Shown here: positions 16,952 through 24,609 of the stretch, piece after piece | Numbering within the stretch: position 1 is the stretch's first letter | Layout of the letters: every line of letters begins with the position of its first letter | Origin: Prevotella sp. | GTDB lineage: Bacteria > Bacteroidota > Bacteroidia > Bacteroidales > Bacteroidaceae | Direction: 5' to 3' | DNA length: 35,560 bases | Assembly (NCBI GenBank): GCA_018385335.1 | Contig: JAHAZN010000062.1 | Location: 1 to 35,560 of the forward strand | Made by a program: the position numbers and the translations under genes | Notes under the pieces: model-generated | Database searches by the model: none | Told to the model about the DNA's origin: nothing | The model's input: the letters and a program-made list of their open reading frames with translations, nothing else

Positions 16952-17704
16952 ATGATCAAGAAGATTCTGGTGTCACAGCCTAAGCCATCGAGTGAGAAAT
17001 CGCCCTATTTTGACATAGCGGAGAAATGTGGTGTAGAACTGGTGTTCCGCCCATTTATCAAGGTAGAAGAACTTACATCTAAGGAGTTTCGTCAGCAGAA
17101 GGTGAACATCCTCGACTATACAGCTATCGTGTTTACCTCGCGTCATGCCATTGACCATTTCTTTATGTTGGCAAAAGAGTTGCGTGTGGCTATTCCTGAG
17201 GACATGAAGTATTTCTGTGTGACAGAGACCGTATCTCATTACATCCAGAAATATGTGCAATACCGCAAGCGCAAGGTCTTCTTTGGTTCTACAGGAAAGA
17301 TTGACGACCTTCTGCCTCACATGGTGAAGCACAAGAACGAGCGTTATCTCGTGCCAATGAGTGACGTGCACAACGATACGGTGAAGAATCTCCTGGATAG
17401 CAAGAAACTCAATCATACAGAGTGCGTGATGTATCGCACGGTGAGCAACGATTTCACTCCCGAAGAGGTGAAAGACTTCGACTATGACATGCTGGTCTTC
17501 TTCAGTCCGGCAGGAGTGAACTCCCTCATCAAAAACTTCCCCAACTTCAATCAGGGCGAGTTGGCGATAGCCACTTTCGGTCCCTCTACCGCTAAGGCAG
17601 TGAAGGATGCCGGCCTGCGCCTCGACCTTGAAGCCCCATCGGAGAAATATCCTTCGATGACAGGCGCTTTGCTCCATTATCTCCTGGAGCACGACAAAGA
17701 CTGA
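16952..17704 (+). CDS. hemD: Uroporphyrinogen-III synthase family protein
   Basis: The 250-residue protein has the bilobed HemD fold: the VFTSRHAIDHFF stretch near residues 53-64, VMYRTV near 152-157, VFFSPAGVNSLIKNF near 172-186, and IATFGPSTAKAVKDAGL near 193-209. It would cyclise hydroxymethylbilane to uroporphyrinogen III. HemD sequences are very divergent and Bacteroidota copies in this locus are often annotated on fold alone, so activity is less certain than family membership. It is in a tight gene run with the broken rnpA starting 1 bp after its stop. Confidence 0.82.
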   Translation: MIKKILVSQPKPSSEKSPYFDIAEKCGVELVFRPFIKVEELTSKEFRQQKVNILDYTAIVFTSRHAIDHFFMLAKELRVAIPEDMKYFCVTETVSHYIQKYVQYRKRKVFFGSTGKIDDLLPHMVKHKNERYLVPMSDVHNDTVKNLLDSKKLNHTECVMYRTVSNDFTPEEVKDFDYDMLVFFSPAGVNSLIKNFPNFNQGELAIATFGPSTAKAVKDAGLRLDLEAPSEKYPSMTGALLHYLLEHDKD

Positions 17705-17705
17705 T

Positions 17706-18110
17706 ATGCGAACTTCGACAACCACATTCAGCAAGAAGGAGCGTGTGGTGAGCAGGAAACTGATGGATGCGCTCTTTCAGAGTGGCAATAGCAAGTCTGT
17801 CGTTGCCTTCCCCCTGCGTGTGGTCTATCTCTAAACAGACAGAGCAGAGGGCGAGGAGCCTGCACAAGTGCTCGTCAGCGTATCGAAGAGGCATTTCAAA
17901 CATGCTGTTGACCGTAACCGTGTGAAACGACAGATAAGAGAGGCTTACCGACTCACTAAACATGTGGTGATGGAGACGATGGATGCCCACAGCGAGAAGC
18001 GTCTGGTGATGGCTTTCATCTGGTTGACCAATGAGAACTATCCTTCTGCCAGGGTGAAGGAAGCTGTAGAGAAGCTGCTTGCCCGAATAGCAGAGAAAAA
18101 TCCTTTCTGA
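17706..18110 (+). pseudogene. rnpA: Ribonuclease P protein component with in-frame stop
   Basis: Read straight through, this frame gives a normal-length RNase P protein of 134 residues: an N-terminus with FSKKERVVSRKLMDALF (about residues 8-24) and the RNase P signature HAVDRNRVKRQIREAYR in the second half. Codon 43 (17832-17834) is TAA, between VVYL and TDRAEGEEP. Both sides are in the same frame, so it looks like a single-base substitution from AAA, GAA or CAA rather than an indel. A GTG at 17868 could restart an 80-residue C-terminal product that keeps the RNR motif but lacks the first strands. The protein is normally essential for tRNA 5' processing, so a base-calling error, readthrough or restart must be considered. 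It overlaps yidD by one base. Confidence 0.85.
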
Positions 18111-18361
18111 TGAAGGCACTTCAAGATATCATCACACTGTTGAGGCGTATCAGCGTGTTTCTCCTCTCTCTGCCCATCCTGTTTTATCAGCGATGTATCT
18201 CCCCCTTCACGCCGCCCTCCTGCCGGTTTACCCCCACCTGTTCGGAGTATGCACGACAGGCACTCCTTAAGCATGGACCTTTCAAGGGACTATGGCTTGC
18301 CGTGAGACGATTGCTGAGGTGTCATCCCTGGGGAGGAAGTGGCTACGACCCGGTGCCATGA
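18110..18361 (+). CDS. yidD: Membrane protein insertion efficiency factor
   Basis: The 83-residue protein is a typical YidD: an N-terminal amphipathic or hydrophobic stretch ([15 protein letters not shown]), then the conserved cysteine core [21 protein letters not shown] (about residues 28-48), and the ending [17 protein letters not shown]. YidD helps the YidC insertase at the inner membrane. Its ATG overlaps the TGA of rnpA, the common rnpA-yidD arrangement in bacteria, so translation is probably coupled to rnpA or to its downstream restart. Confidence 0.95.
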   Translation: MKALQDIITLLRRISVFLLSLPILFYQRCISPFTPPSCRFTPTCSEYARQALLKHGPFKGLWLAVRRLLRCHPWGGSGYDPVP

Positions 18362-18454
18362 ACATAAGAATAATGTGGGACACACGGAAGAGGAGAAGAG
18401 CAGTGGAAGGAGAGAAAGAAAACAAGAAAAGATAGGACAAAAATTGATAAGACA

Positions 18455-19753
18455 ATGATAAAAAACTTTGTAGAAGAGCTGAAATGGCGTGGCATGCTCG
18501 CACAGATCATGCCTGGAACAGAAGAACTCCTGCAGAAGGAGATGGTGACTGCTTACTTAGGAACCGACCCTACGGCCGACTCCCTGCATATCGGTCACCT
18601 CTGTGGTATTATGATGTTACGTCACCTCCAACGCTGTGGACATAAGCCTATCATCCTCGTGGGAGGAGCAACGGGTATGATTGGTGACCCCTCGGGAAAG
18701 AGTCAGGAGCGTAACCTCCTCAACGACGAGACCCTCCGCCACAATCAGGAGTGTATCAAGCAGCAGGTGGCTAAGTTCCTCGATTTCGACAGTAAGGAAC
18801 CCAATGCTGCCGAGATGGTGAACAACTATGACTGGATGAAGAATTTCACTTTCCTCGACTTTGCCCGTGAGGTGGGAAAACACATCACCGTCAACTATAT
18901 GATGGCTAAGGAGAGCGTGCAGCAGCGACTCAATGGTACTGCCCGCGACGGACTCTCCTTTACCGAGTTTACCTACCAGCTGCTCCAGGGCTACGACTTC
19001 CTCTATCTCTATCAGCACAAAGGATGCAAGCTCCAGTTAGGAGGCAACGACCAGTGGGGAAATATGACCACCGGCACTGAACTCATTCGCCGCACCTTGG
19101 GCAATGAGGTGGAGACTTTTGCCCTCACCTGTCCGCTTATCACCAAGGCCGATGGCAAGAAGTTTGGTAAGACAGAGAGTGGCAACATCTGGCTCGATGC
19201 CAAGCGCACTACACCTTACAAGTTCTATCAGTTCTGGCTCAACGTGAGCGATGATGATGCTGCCCGCTATATCAAGATTTTCACCAGTTTGGAGAAAGAG
19301 GTGATAGACGACTTGATAGAGGAACACCAACAAGACCCGGGTCGCCGTGTGCTTCAGAAACGTTTGGCCGAAGAAGTGACGGTGTTGGTTCATTCACGTG
19401 AAGCCCTTGATATGGCGATTGAGGCCAGCAACATCCTCTTCGGAAAATCAACAAAGGACAGCCTGCTCAAACTCGATGAACAGACCTTCTTGGATATTTT
19501 CGAGGGTGTGCCCCAGTATGAGGTGAGCCGCGACCGCATAGGTCAGCCTGCAGTGGAGCTCTTTACCCAGGATGCTCCCGTGTTTGCCAGCAAGGGCGAG
19601 ATGAGAAAGCTCGTACAAGGCGGAGGTGTGTCGCTCAACAAAGAGAAACTCAATGCCTTTGACCGTGAGATCACAGCCGACGACCTGATAGACGGCAAGT
19701 ATCTGCTGCTGCAGCGAGGAAAGAAAAACTATTATCTCATCACCGTGAGATAA
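18455..19753 (+). CDS. tyrS: Tyrosine-tRNA ligase
   Basis: The 432-residue class I synthetase has the HIGH motif at residues 45-48, the [10 protein letters not shown] segment after it, the tyrosine-binding GYDFLYLYQ and [10 protein letters not shown], and a KMSKS-like loop KFGKT (after KADGK). A C-terminal S4-like RNA-binding domain covers about 355-432. It charges tRNA-Tyr. The 93-bp gap after yidD is purine-rich and has no promoter box, so expression probably comes from the metK cluster. The gap is followed by no other gene before the tRNA-Gln promoter. Confidence 0.96.
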   Translation: MIKNFVEELKWRGMLAQIMPGTEELLQKEMVTAYLGTDPTADSLHIGHLCGIMMLRHLQRCGHKPIILVGGATGMIGDPSGKSQERNLLNDETLRHNQECIKQQVAKFLDFDSKEPNAAEMVNNYDWMKNFTFLDFAREVGKHITVNYMMAKESVQQRLNGTARDGLSFTEFTYQLLQGYDFLYLYQHKGCKLQLGGNDQWGNMTTGTELIRRTLGNEVETFALTCPLITKADGKKFGKTESGNIWLDAKRTTPYKFYQFWLNVSDDDAARYIKIFTSLEKEVIDDLIEEHQQDPGRRVLQKRLAEEVTVLVHSREALDMAIEASNILFGKSTKDSLLKLDEQTFLDIFEGVPQYEVSRDRIGQPAVELFTQDAPVFASKGEMRKLVQGGGVSLNKEKLNAFDREITADDLIDGKYLLLQRGKKNYYLITVR

Positions 19754-19821
19754 CGGATGGATAAGCGTATTGGTGAATCTCCTCAACATACCAAGTGTGG
19801 ATAGCTAATGACATACAGACA

Positions 19822-19869
19822 AAAAAGGTAGGAAAAATTTGGCTGTTTGCCATTTTCTTCCTACCTTTG
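19822..19869 (+). promoter_or_regulatory. tRNA-Gln promoter embedded in a hairpin after tyrS
   Basis: TTTG (19838-19841) and TACCTTTG (19862-19869) are 20 bp apart, an ideal promoter 19 bp before the tRNA. The same bases form a hairpin in which AAAGGTAGGAA (starting about 19825) pairs with TTCCTACCTTT (19858-19868). The hairpin could terminate tyrS transcripts. Confidence 0.6.
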
Positions 19870-19888
19870 CACCGTTCTTAATGGGTAT

Positions 19889-19959
19889 TGGACCATGGTG
19901 TAATGGTAACACTACAGGTTTTGGTTCTGTCATTATGGGTTCGAGTCCCGTTGGTCCAA
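19889..19959 (+). tRNA. tRNA-Gln (anticodon TTG)
   Basis: The 71-base sequence folds as a cloverleaf with acceptor TGGACCA/TGGTCCA, anticodon stem ACAGG/TCTGT (one G-T pair), loop TTTTGGT and anticodon TTG at 19921-19923. CCA is not encoded. It reads CAA and, by wobble, CAG. Confidence 0.94.
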
Positions 19960-19970
19960 CACAGAATGAG

Positions 19971-20008
19971 AAATGCTGACTACAGTGATGTATTCAGCAT
20001 TTTTTTTA
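19971..20008 (+). terminator. Terminator of tRNA-Gln
   Basis: AAATGCTGA (19971-19979) pairs with TCAGCATTT (19994-20002), followed by a run of T to 20007. Confidence 0.85.
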
Positions 20009-20071
20009 TTAAACAATTAGGTAAACAGCAAAGTTGTAACCGAATTATTAGGTAACTTGTTGAAAAAAATA

Positions 20072-20079
20072 TATCTTTG
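20072..20079 (+). promoter_or_regulatory. -7 motif for kduI-kduD
   Basis: TATCTTTG fits TAnnTTTG and lies 35 bp before the kduI ATG. No TTTG at the usual spacing is seen. I see no obvious operator palindrome. Confidence 0.55.
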
Positions 20080-20114
20080 CATCCAACTAATCAATTAAAA
20101 CTCAATAGTACGAA

Positions 20115-20960
20115 ATGAAAACCAATTACGAAATTCGCTATGCTGCCCATCCGGAGGATGCCAAGCAGTATGACACGACGCGCATCCGTCGTGATTTCTT
20201 GATAGAGAAAGTGTTTGCCGCCGACGAGGTGAACATGGTTTACTCCATGTATGACCGTATGGTGGTGGGCGGTGCCATGCCTGTGAACGAAGCGCTGAAG
20301 CTCGAAGCTATCGACCCTCTGAAGGCCGACTTCTTCACCACACGTCGCGAGATAGGTATCTTCAACGTAGGCGAGGGTGAGGGTGTTGTTACAGTGGGTG
20401 ATGAGACCTTTACTCTGGCTTTCAAGGAAGCTCTGTATATCGGACGTGGCGACCGTGATGTGGTGTTTGCCTCTAAGGACAGTGCTCATCCTGCTAAGTT
20501 CTATTTCAACTCATGCACTGCCCATGCAGCTTATCCCTGCAAGAAGATTACCAAGGCCGATGCAGTCGTAGCCCACATGGGATCATTGGAGATGAGCAAC
20601 GAGCGCAATATCAACAAGATGATTGTCAATCAGGTGCTGCCTACCTGTCAGTTGCAGATGGGTATGACAGAGCTGGCCACCGGCAGTGTGTGGAACACCA
20701 TGCCCGCTCACGTACACAGCCGTCGTATGGAAGCCTATTTCTATTTCGAGGTGCCCGCCGACCAGGCCGTATGTCATTTCATGGGTGAGGTAGATGAGAC
20801 CCGCCATATATGGATGAAGGGCGACCAGGCAGTGCTCTCACCCGAGTGGAGCATCCACAGCGCCGCAGCTACACACAACTACACCTTTATATGGGGTATG
20901 GGAGGCGAGAACCTAGACTATGGCGATCAGGATTTCTCGAAGATAACAGACTTGAAATAA
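20115..20960 (+). CDS. kduI: 5-dehydro-4-deoxy-D-glucuronate isomerase
   Basis: The 281-residue cupin enzyme converts 5-keto-4-deoxyuronate, formed from unsaturated uronic acids of pectin or glycosaminoglycans, to 2,5-diketo-3-deoxygluconate. The zinc ligands fall at the positions expected for the family: His199, His201 and Glu206 in MPAHVHSRRMEAYFYF, and His248 in WSIHSAAATHNYTFIWGMGGEN. Length is standard. kduD follows after 22 bp, so the pathway's two consecutive steps are encoded together. No polysaccharide lyase or SusC/D genes are nearby, so degradation of the polymer must be encoded elsewhere. Confidence 0.96.
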   Translation: MKTNYEIRYAAHPEDAKQYDTTRIRRDFLIEKVFAADEVNMVYSMYDRMVVGGAMPVNEALKLEAIDPLKADFFTTRREIGIFNVGEGEGVVTVGDETFTLAFKEALYIGRGDRDVVFASKDSAHPAKFYFNSCTAHAAYPCKKITKADAVVAHMGSLEMSNERNINKMIVNQVLPTCQLQMGMTELATGSVWNTMPAHVHSRRMEAYFYFEVPADQAVCHFMGEVDETRHIWMKGDQAVLSPEWSIHSAAATHNYTFIWGMGGENLDYGDQDFSKITDLK

Positions 20961-20982
20961 CAAACTAAGTAATTTTAAAGAC

Positions 20983-21786
20983 ATGACTAATCTATTTTCA
21001 TTGGAAGGAAAGAACGCTTGGATTACCGGAGCGTCATACGGTATCGGTTTCAACATTGCCAAGGCTTTTGTTGAGGCCGGAGTAAAGACCATCATCTTCA
21101 ACGATATCAACGAGGCTGCCTTGGAGCGCGGACTGGCCAACTACAAGGAGGCCGGCATCGAGAACGTGAAAGGTTATGTGTGTGACGTGACGAAGGAAGA
21201 CGATGTGAAGGCACTCGTGGAGAAGATTCACGCTGAGGTGGGACAGATTGATATCTTGGTCAACAATGCCGGTATCATCAAGCGTATCCCCATGCACGAG
21301 ATGAAGCGTGAGGAGTTCCAGCAGGTGATAGATATCGATCTCGTAGGACCATTTATCGTTTCTTCTGCAGTGCTGCCCGAGATGATGGAGCGCCGCGAGG
21401 GAAAGATTATCAACATCTGCTCTATGATGAGCGAACTGGGACGTGAGACCGTTTCTGCCTATGCAGCAGCTAAGGGTGGCCTGAAGATGCTCACCCGCAA
21501 CATATGCTCTGAATATGGTGAGTATAACATTCAGTGTAACGGCATTGGTCCGGGTTATATCGCCACTCCACAGACAGCACCCCTGCGTGAGCGTCAGGCC
21601 GATGGCAGTCGTCATCCTTTCGACTCCTTCATCTGTGCTAAGACACCGGCAGGCCGTTGGCTCGACCCCTCAGAGTTGGGTGGACCGGCAGTGTTCCTTG
21701 CCTCTCATGCTTCAGATGCTGTCAACGGACATGTGCTCTATGTCGATGGCGGTATCCTGGCTTATATCGGCAAGCAGCCTAAGTAA
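20983..21786 (+). CDS. kduD: 2-dehydro-3-deoxy-D-gluconate 5-dehydrogenase (SDR family)
   Basis: The 267-residue short-chain dehydrogenase has the cofactor motif TGASYGIG at residues 15-22, NNAG at 94-97, and the catalytic Ser147, Tyr160 and Lys164 (YAAAK). In this context it should reduce 2,5-diketo-3-deoxygluconate to 2-keto-3-deoxygluconate with NADH. Some relatives are called gluconate 5-dehydrogenase, but the direct link to kduI supports the KduD role. It is followed by an imperfect 13-pair hairpin at 21798-21834. Confidence 0.92.
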   Translation: MTNLFSLEGKNAWITGASYGIGFNIAKAFVEAGVKTIIFNDINEAALERGLANYKEAGIENVKGYVCDVTKEDDVKALVEKIHAEVGQIDILVNNAGIIKRIPMHEMKREEFQQVIDIDLVGPFIVSSAVLPEMMERREGKIINICSMMSELGRETVSAYAAAKGGLKMLTRNICSEYGEYNIQCNGIGPGYIATPQTAPLRERQADGSRHPFDSFICAKTPAGRWLDPSELGGPAVFLASHASDAVNGHVLYVDGGILAYIGKQPK

Positions 21787-21797
21787 ATAATATCTCT

Positions 21798-21834
21798 CCC
21801 TATCGGTCGTTGGTGTTAGTGACGACCCATAGGG
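21798..21834 (+). terminator. Probable terminator of kduI-kduD
   Basis: CCCTATCGGTCGT (21798-21810) pairs with ACGACCCATAGGG (21822-21834) with one mismatch. No T-run follows, so it may be a 3'-end stabilising hairpin instead. Confidence 0.5.
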
Positions 21835-21932
21835 GGATGATAATTTCTCCAGAATCTACTTTGTTAGGGCGAACCATACCAATATTGCCCAAATGATAAT
21901 TATTAGTAGGAAAAAAATCTCTTAGATACATA

Positions 21933-21972
21933 TAGCCGGGATGCTTCTCTCTCAAGAGAGGCATCCCGGCTA
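21933..21972 (-). terminator. Hairpin terminator after the HU gene
   Basis: TAGCCGGGATGC (21933-21944) pairs perfectly with GCATCCCGGCTA (21961-21972), with an inner CTCTC/GAGAG stem after a small bulge. It lies 16 bp beyond the HU stop on the minus strand and could work in both directions. Confidence 0.7.
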
Positions 21973-21988
21973 TTATGTAGGGTTGGAT

Positions 21989-22264
21989 TTATTTGTTCAC
22001 AGCGGCATCGAGCTCGGCACCTGCTTTGAACTTAGCGACTTTCTTGGCAGCAACGCTGATCTTCTCCTTGGTCTGGAGATTGATAGCCTCGCGTGCGGGA
22101 CGCTCCTTAACACTGAATGTACCGAAACCGATCAAAGCAACTTTGTCACCGGCTGCGAGAGCATCCTTGATAGCTGTTACAGTAGCATCGAGCGCCTTCT
22201 TGGCATCTGCTTTGGAAAGACCAGCCTCAGCTGCAATCTTGTTAATCAATTCTGTCTTGTTCAT
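21989..22264 (-). CDS. HU family DNA-binding protein
   Basis: The 91-residue protein is a full-length HU/IHF-type histone-like protein: helices in residues 1-38 (MNKTELINKIAAEAGLSK), the GFGTFSVKERPAREAINLQTKEKI arm region (about 46-69) and the closing helix KFKAGAELDAAVNK. It binds and bends DNA without strong sequence specificity as a dimer. The lack of acidic or long C-terminal extensions makes it a typical HU rather than a specialised family member. It has a good promoter upstream and a strong terminator downstream, so it is a single-gene unit. Confidence 0.95.
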   Translation of the reverse strand: MNKTELINKIAAEAGLSKADAKKALDATVTAIKDALAAGDKVALIGFGTFSVKERPAREAINLQTKEKISVAAKKVAKFKAGAELDAAVNK

Positions 22265-22321
22265 AATTTGTTTGAGATTAAAATATTAGTGAAGTAATTT
22301 ATGTTTCAGTTATTTCATCCG

Positions 22322-22352
22322 CAAATATAATTGAAACTATCAAAAGAACAAA
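22322..22352 (-). promoter_or_regulatory. Promoter of the HU gene
   Basis: On the minus strand TTTG (22352-22349) and TATATTTG (22329-22322) are 19 bp apart, a very good Bacteroidales promoter 57 bp before the ATG. Confidence 0.75.
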
Positions 22353-22434
22353 CAAAAAAGTGGAAAAAAATGCTTTTTTCATTAAAAATAATGCTCTGAA
22401 GCTCATTTTGCTGCTGTTTGAAGAAGATTTTTCG

Positions 22435-22442
22435 TAATTTTG
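22435..22442 (+). promoter_or_regulatory. -7 motif for the rhomboid gene
   Basis: TAATTTTG fits TAnnTTTG, 45 bp before the ATG at 22488. TTTG boxes at 22407 and 22417 have spacings of 24 and 14 bp, both off the optimum. Confidence 0.5.
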
Positions 22443-22487
22443 TCCCCGAAAAAGATTTATTAGTACGATACATAACGACCGACAAAC

Positions 22488-23414
22488 ATGCGATATATTC
22501 CTGTAATAACGAAGAACTTGCTCATCATCAATGTGCTGTGTTTCCTGGCTTCGTGGGTGTTTGAGATGCGAGGTTTTAAACTCACAGACTGGGGTGGATT
22601 GCATTTCTTTCTTGCTAAAGACTTCCATTATTATCAGTTCCTCACCTACCTCTTTCTGCATGGCAGTTTTCAGCATCTTTTCTTCAATATGTTTGCCCTG
22701 TGGATGTTCGGATGTGTGATAGAGCAGACATGGGGTGCCCGCAAGTTTCTCTTCTTCTATCTCAGCTGTGGAGTGGGAGCGGGACTGCTGCAGGAGATAG
22801 CCCAGTTTGTCAGTTTCTATATCGAGGTCACTTCCTTCGACCCAGAAGCAGGTCCGATGACCGTTCTTCTCGCGGGTAGAGAATTGGCAGAACAGCTTAA
22901 TGGATGGACGACCATAGGTGCCTCGGGAGCCGTTTATGGAGTGTTGCTCGCCTTCGGTATGCTCTTCCCCGAGCAGCGTATGTTTATCTTTCCGCTGCCC
23001 ATCCCCATCAAGGCCAAGTGGTTCATCACCTTCTACGTCGTGTTGGAGCTCTTTATGGCTGTAGGCTCGGCTGGCGATGGCGTGGCGCACACCGCCCATC
23101 TCGGAGGTATGCTCTTCGCTTATATCATGATTCGTTATTGGCGCCATCATCCTTCATCTTTCGACCATAGGGGCACAGGCAACTTCTTCGACCGTATGAA
23201 AAAGAACTACGAACACATGAAGGGACAGAACGGCACGAAGATGACTGTGGAACGCAATGAGGAGGTGAAGGAAACCGACTGGGAGTATAATACCCGGAAG
23301 AAGGAAGAGCAGGAAGAGATAGACCGTATCTTAGACAAGATAAGGTGCTCAGGTTATGACAGTTTGACCAAGGAGGAGAAACGCAAACTCTTTGACAACA
23401 GCAATCATGCTTGA
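22488..23414 (+). CDS. Rhomboid family intramembrane serine protease
   Basis: The 308-residue protein has about six membrane segments in residues 8-215. The nucleophile Ser146 is in GASGAVYG, the catalytic partner His204 in AHTAHLGG, and the oxyanion residues His63 and Asn67 in FQHLFFNMF. It should cleave membrane proteins within or next to their membrane segment; the substrate is unknown. A charged, Glu/Lys-rich cytoplasmic tail (about 225-308) follows the last membrane segment, longer than in minimal rhomboids. The next gene starts inside its last codons. Confidence 0.92.
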   Translation: MRYIPVITKNLLIINVLCFLASWVFEMRGFKLTDWGGLHFFLAKDFHYYQFLTYLFLHGSFQHLFFNMFALWMFGCVIEQTWGARKFLFFYLSCGVGAGLLQEIAQFVSFYIEVTSFDPEAGPMTVLLAGRELAEQLNGWTTIGASGAVYGVLLAFGMLFPEQRMFIFPLPIPIKAKWFITFYVVLELFMAVGSAGDGVAHTAHLGGMLFAYIMIRYWRHHPSSFDHRGTGNFFDRMKKNYEHMKGQNGTKMTVERNEEVKETDWEYNTRKKEEQEEIDRILDKIRCSGYDSLTKEEKRKLFDNSNHA

Positions 23415-24516
23415 TCAACTCAAATCGTTCACGATACGCATGATAGGAGGGGGCAACGTGGCCACCATCCTCCTTATGCTGATTGCCGGCTATGCCGACC
23501 TACTTCCGCCGCAGCGATTCCCTCTGTTGGCGTGCATGGGACTGGCATTTCCCGGGTTTCTCATTGTCAACATGGCTTTTTTGGTGTTCTGGCTCATCTT
23601 CAAGCCCCGCCTCTCTCTGTTGCCCATCATAGGAGTGCTACTTGTTTTGCCACCCCTTCAGGTTTATTGCCCTATTCATGTCAAGACGACACCGCCCTCA
23701 GGCACCATCAAGGTGCTCTCCTATAATGTGCAGGCATATAGCGGTCATCCCCGTTACGACGATGCCTTTGACATGATTTACGACTATTTCGTGAAGTGTG
23801 ATGCCGATATCGTATGTCTTCAGGAAGATATGGATACCTGGCGCAATGCGAAGGTAAGGATGGATAGTCTGTATGCCTATAGCGATACCGTGCGTTTTGG
23901 CAGAACCCCCTTTTTCAATGCTATCGGCATCTATTCACGCTATCCCATACTAAAGAAAGAGCGCATCCACTATACCTCGCGTGCCAACGGCAGCGTCGCC
24001 TATTTCCTATCAGTAAAGGGAGATACGGTGATAGTGATCAACAACCATCTCGAAAGTAACCATCTCTCTCTCTCCGACAGGGAGAAATATTCGGATATGC
24101 TGAAGGGTGAGGTGGATAAAGACTCGGCACGTGCGGAGTCGAGGAAATTGCTCAAAAAACTCACTCAGGCTGTGGAGGATAGAGCTCCACAGGCCGACTC
24201 TGTAGCAGCTTATATCCGCGCACACCGACACCTCCCTATCATCCTCTGCGGAGATTTCAACGACAACCCCATCTCCTATGTGCGCAGGACGATAGCCAAG
24301 GAACTCACCGACTGTTATGTAGAGACAGGACGAGGACCAGGAATCTCATACAATCAAAAAGGGTTTTATGTGAGAATAGACAACATTTTCTGTTCCTCAC
24401 ATTTCGTTCCCTACAACAGCAAAGTGGATAGCAAAATCGATGCTTCCGACCACTATCCCATCTATTGTTGGCTGAAAATAAGCCCCAAAACAGTCAAAAA
24501 CAAAGAAAATAAGTAG
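23407..24516 (+). CDS. Membrane-anchored endonuclease/exonuclease/phosphatase family protein
   Basis: The 369-residue protein has three hydrophobic segments in about residues 15-85 and then an EEP (DNase I-like) domain. Family motifs are LSYNVQ, the metal-binding Glu in IVCLQED, NNHLESNH, the CGDFNDNP loop, and the terminal SDHYPI. The catalytic set appears complete. The domain probably faces the periplasm; substrates in this family include nucleic acids, inositol phosphates and sphingolipids, so I cannot choose. The ATG at 23407 is preferred over a TTG at 23392 and overlaps the rhomboid stop by 8 bp, pointing to coupled translation. Confidence 0.88.
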   Translation: MLDQLKSFTIRMIGGGNVATILLMLIAGYADLLPPQRFPLLACMGLAFPGFLIVNMAFLVFWLIFKPRLSLLPIIGVLLVLPPLQVYCPIHVKTTPPSGTIKVLSYNVQAYSGHPRYDDAFDMIYDYFVKCDADIVCLQEDMDTWRNAKVRMDSLYAYSDTVRFGRTPFFNAIGIYSRYPILKKERIHYTSRANGSVAYFLSVKGDTVIVINNHLESNHLSLSDREKYSDMLKGEVDKDSARAESRKLLKKLTQAVEDRAPQADSVAAYIRAHRHLPIILCGDFNDNPISYVRRTIAKELTDCYVETGRGPGISYNQKGFYVRIDNIFCSSHFVPYNSKVDSKIDASDHYPIYCWLKISPKTVKNKENK

Positions 24517-24545
24517 TAAAGTTTTTATAATGCAAAAAAAATACC

Positions 24546-24553
24546 TATATTTG
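24546..24553 (+). promoter_or_regulatory. -7 motif for secDF
   Basis: TATATTTG fits TAnnTTTG, 56 bp before the ATG at 24610. No clear -33 TTTG. Confidence 0.55.
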
Positions 24554-24609
24554 CAGGCTATTATGCGGAAAATCAGTAAATAACTATCAAAAAATAATAT
24601 CAAAACAAA

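Noticed and set aside
22299..23150. A long minus-strand open frame opposite the HU promoter and rhomboid gene
   Set aside because: It is antisense to a well-supported rhomboid gene, rich in His/Glu/Gly as expected of a shadow frame, and has no recognisable domain or promoter.
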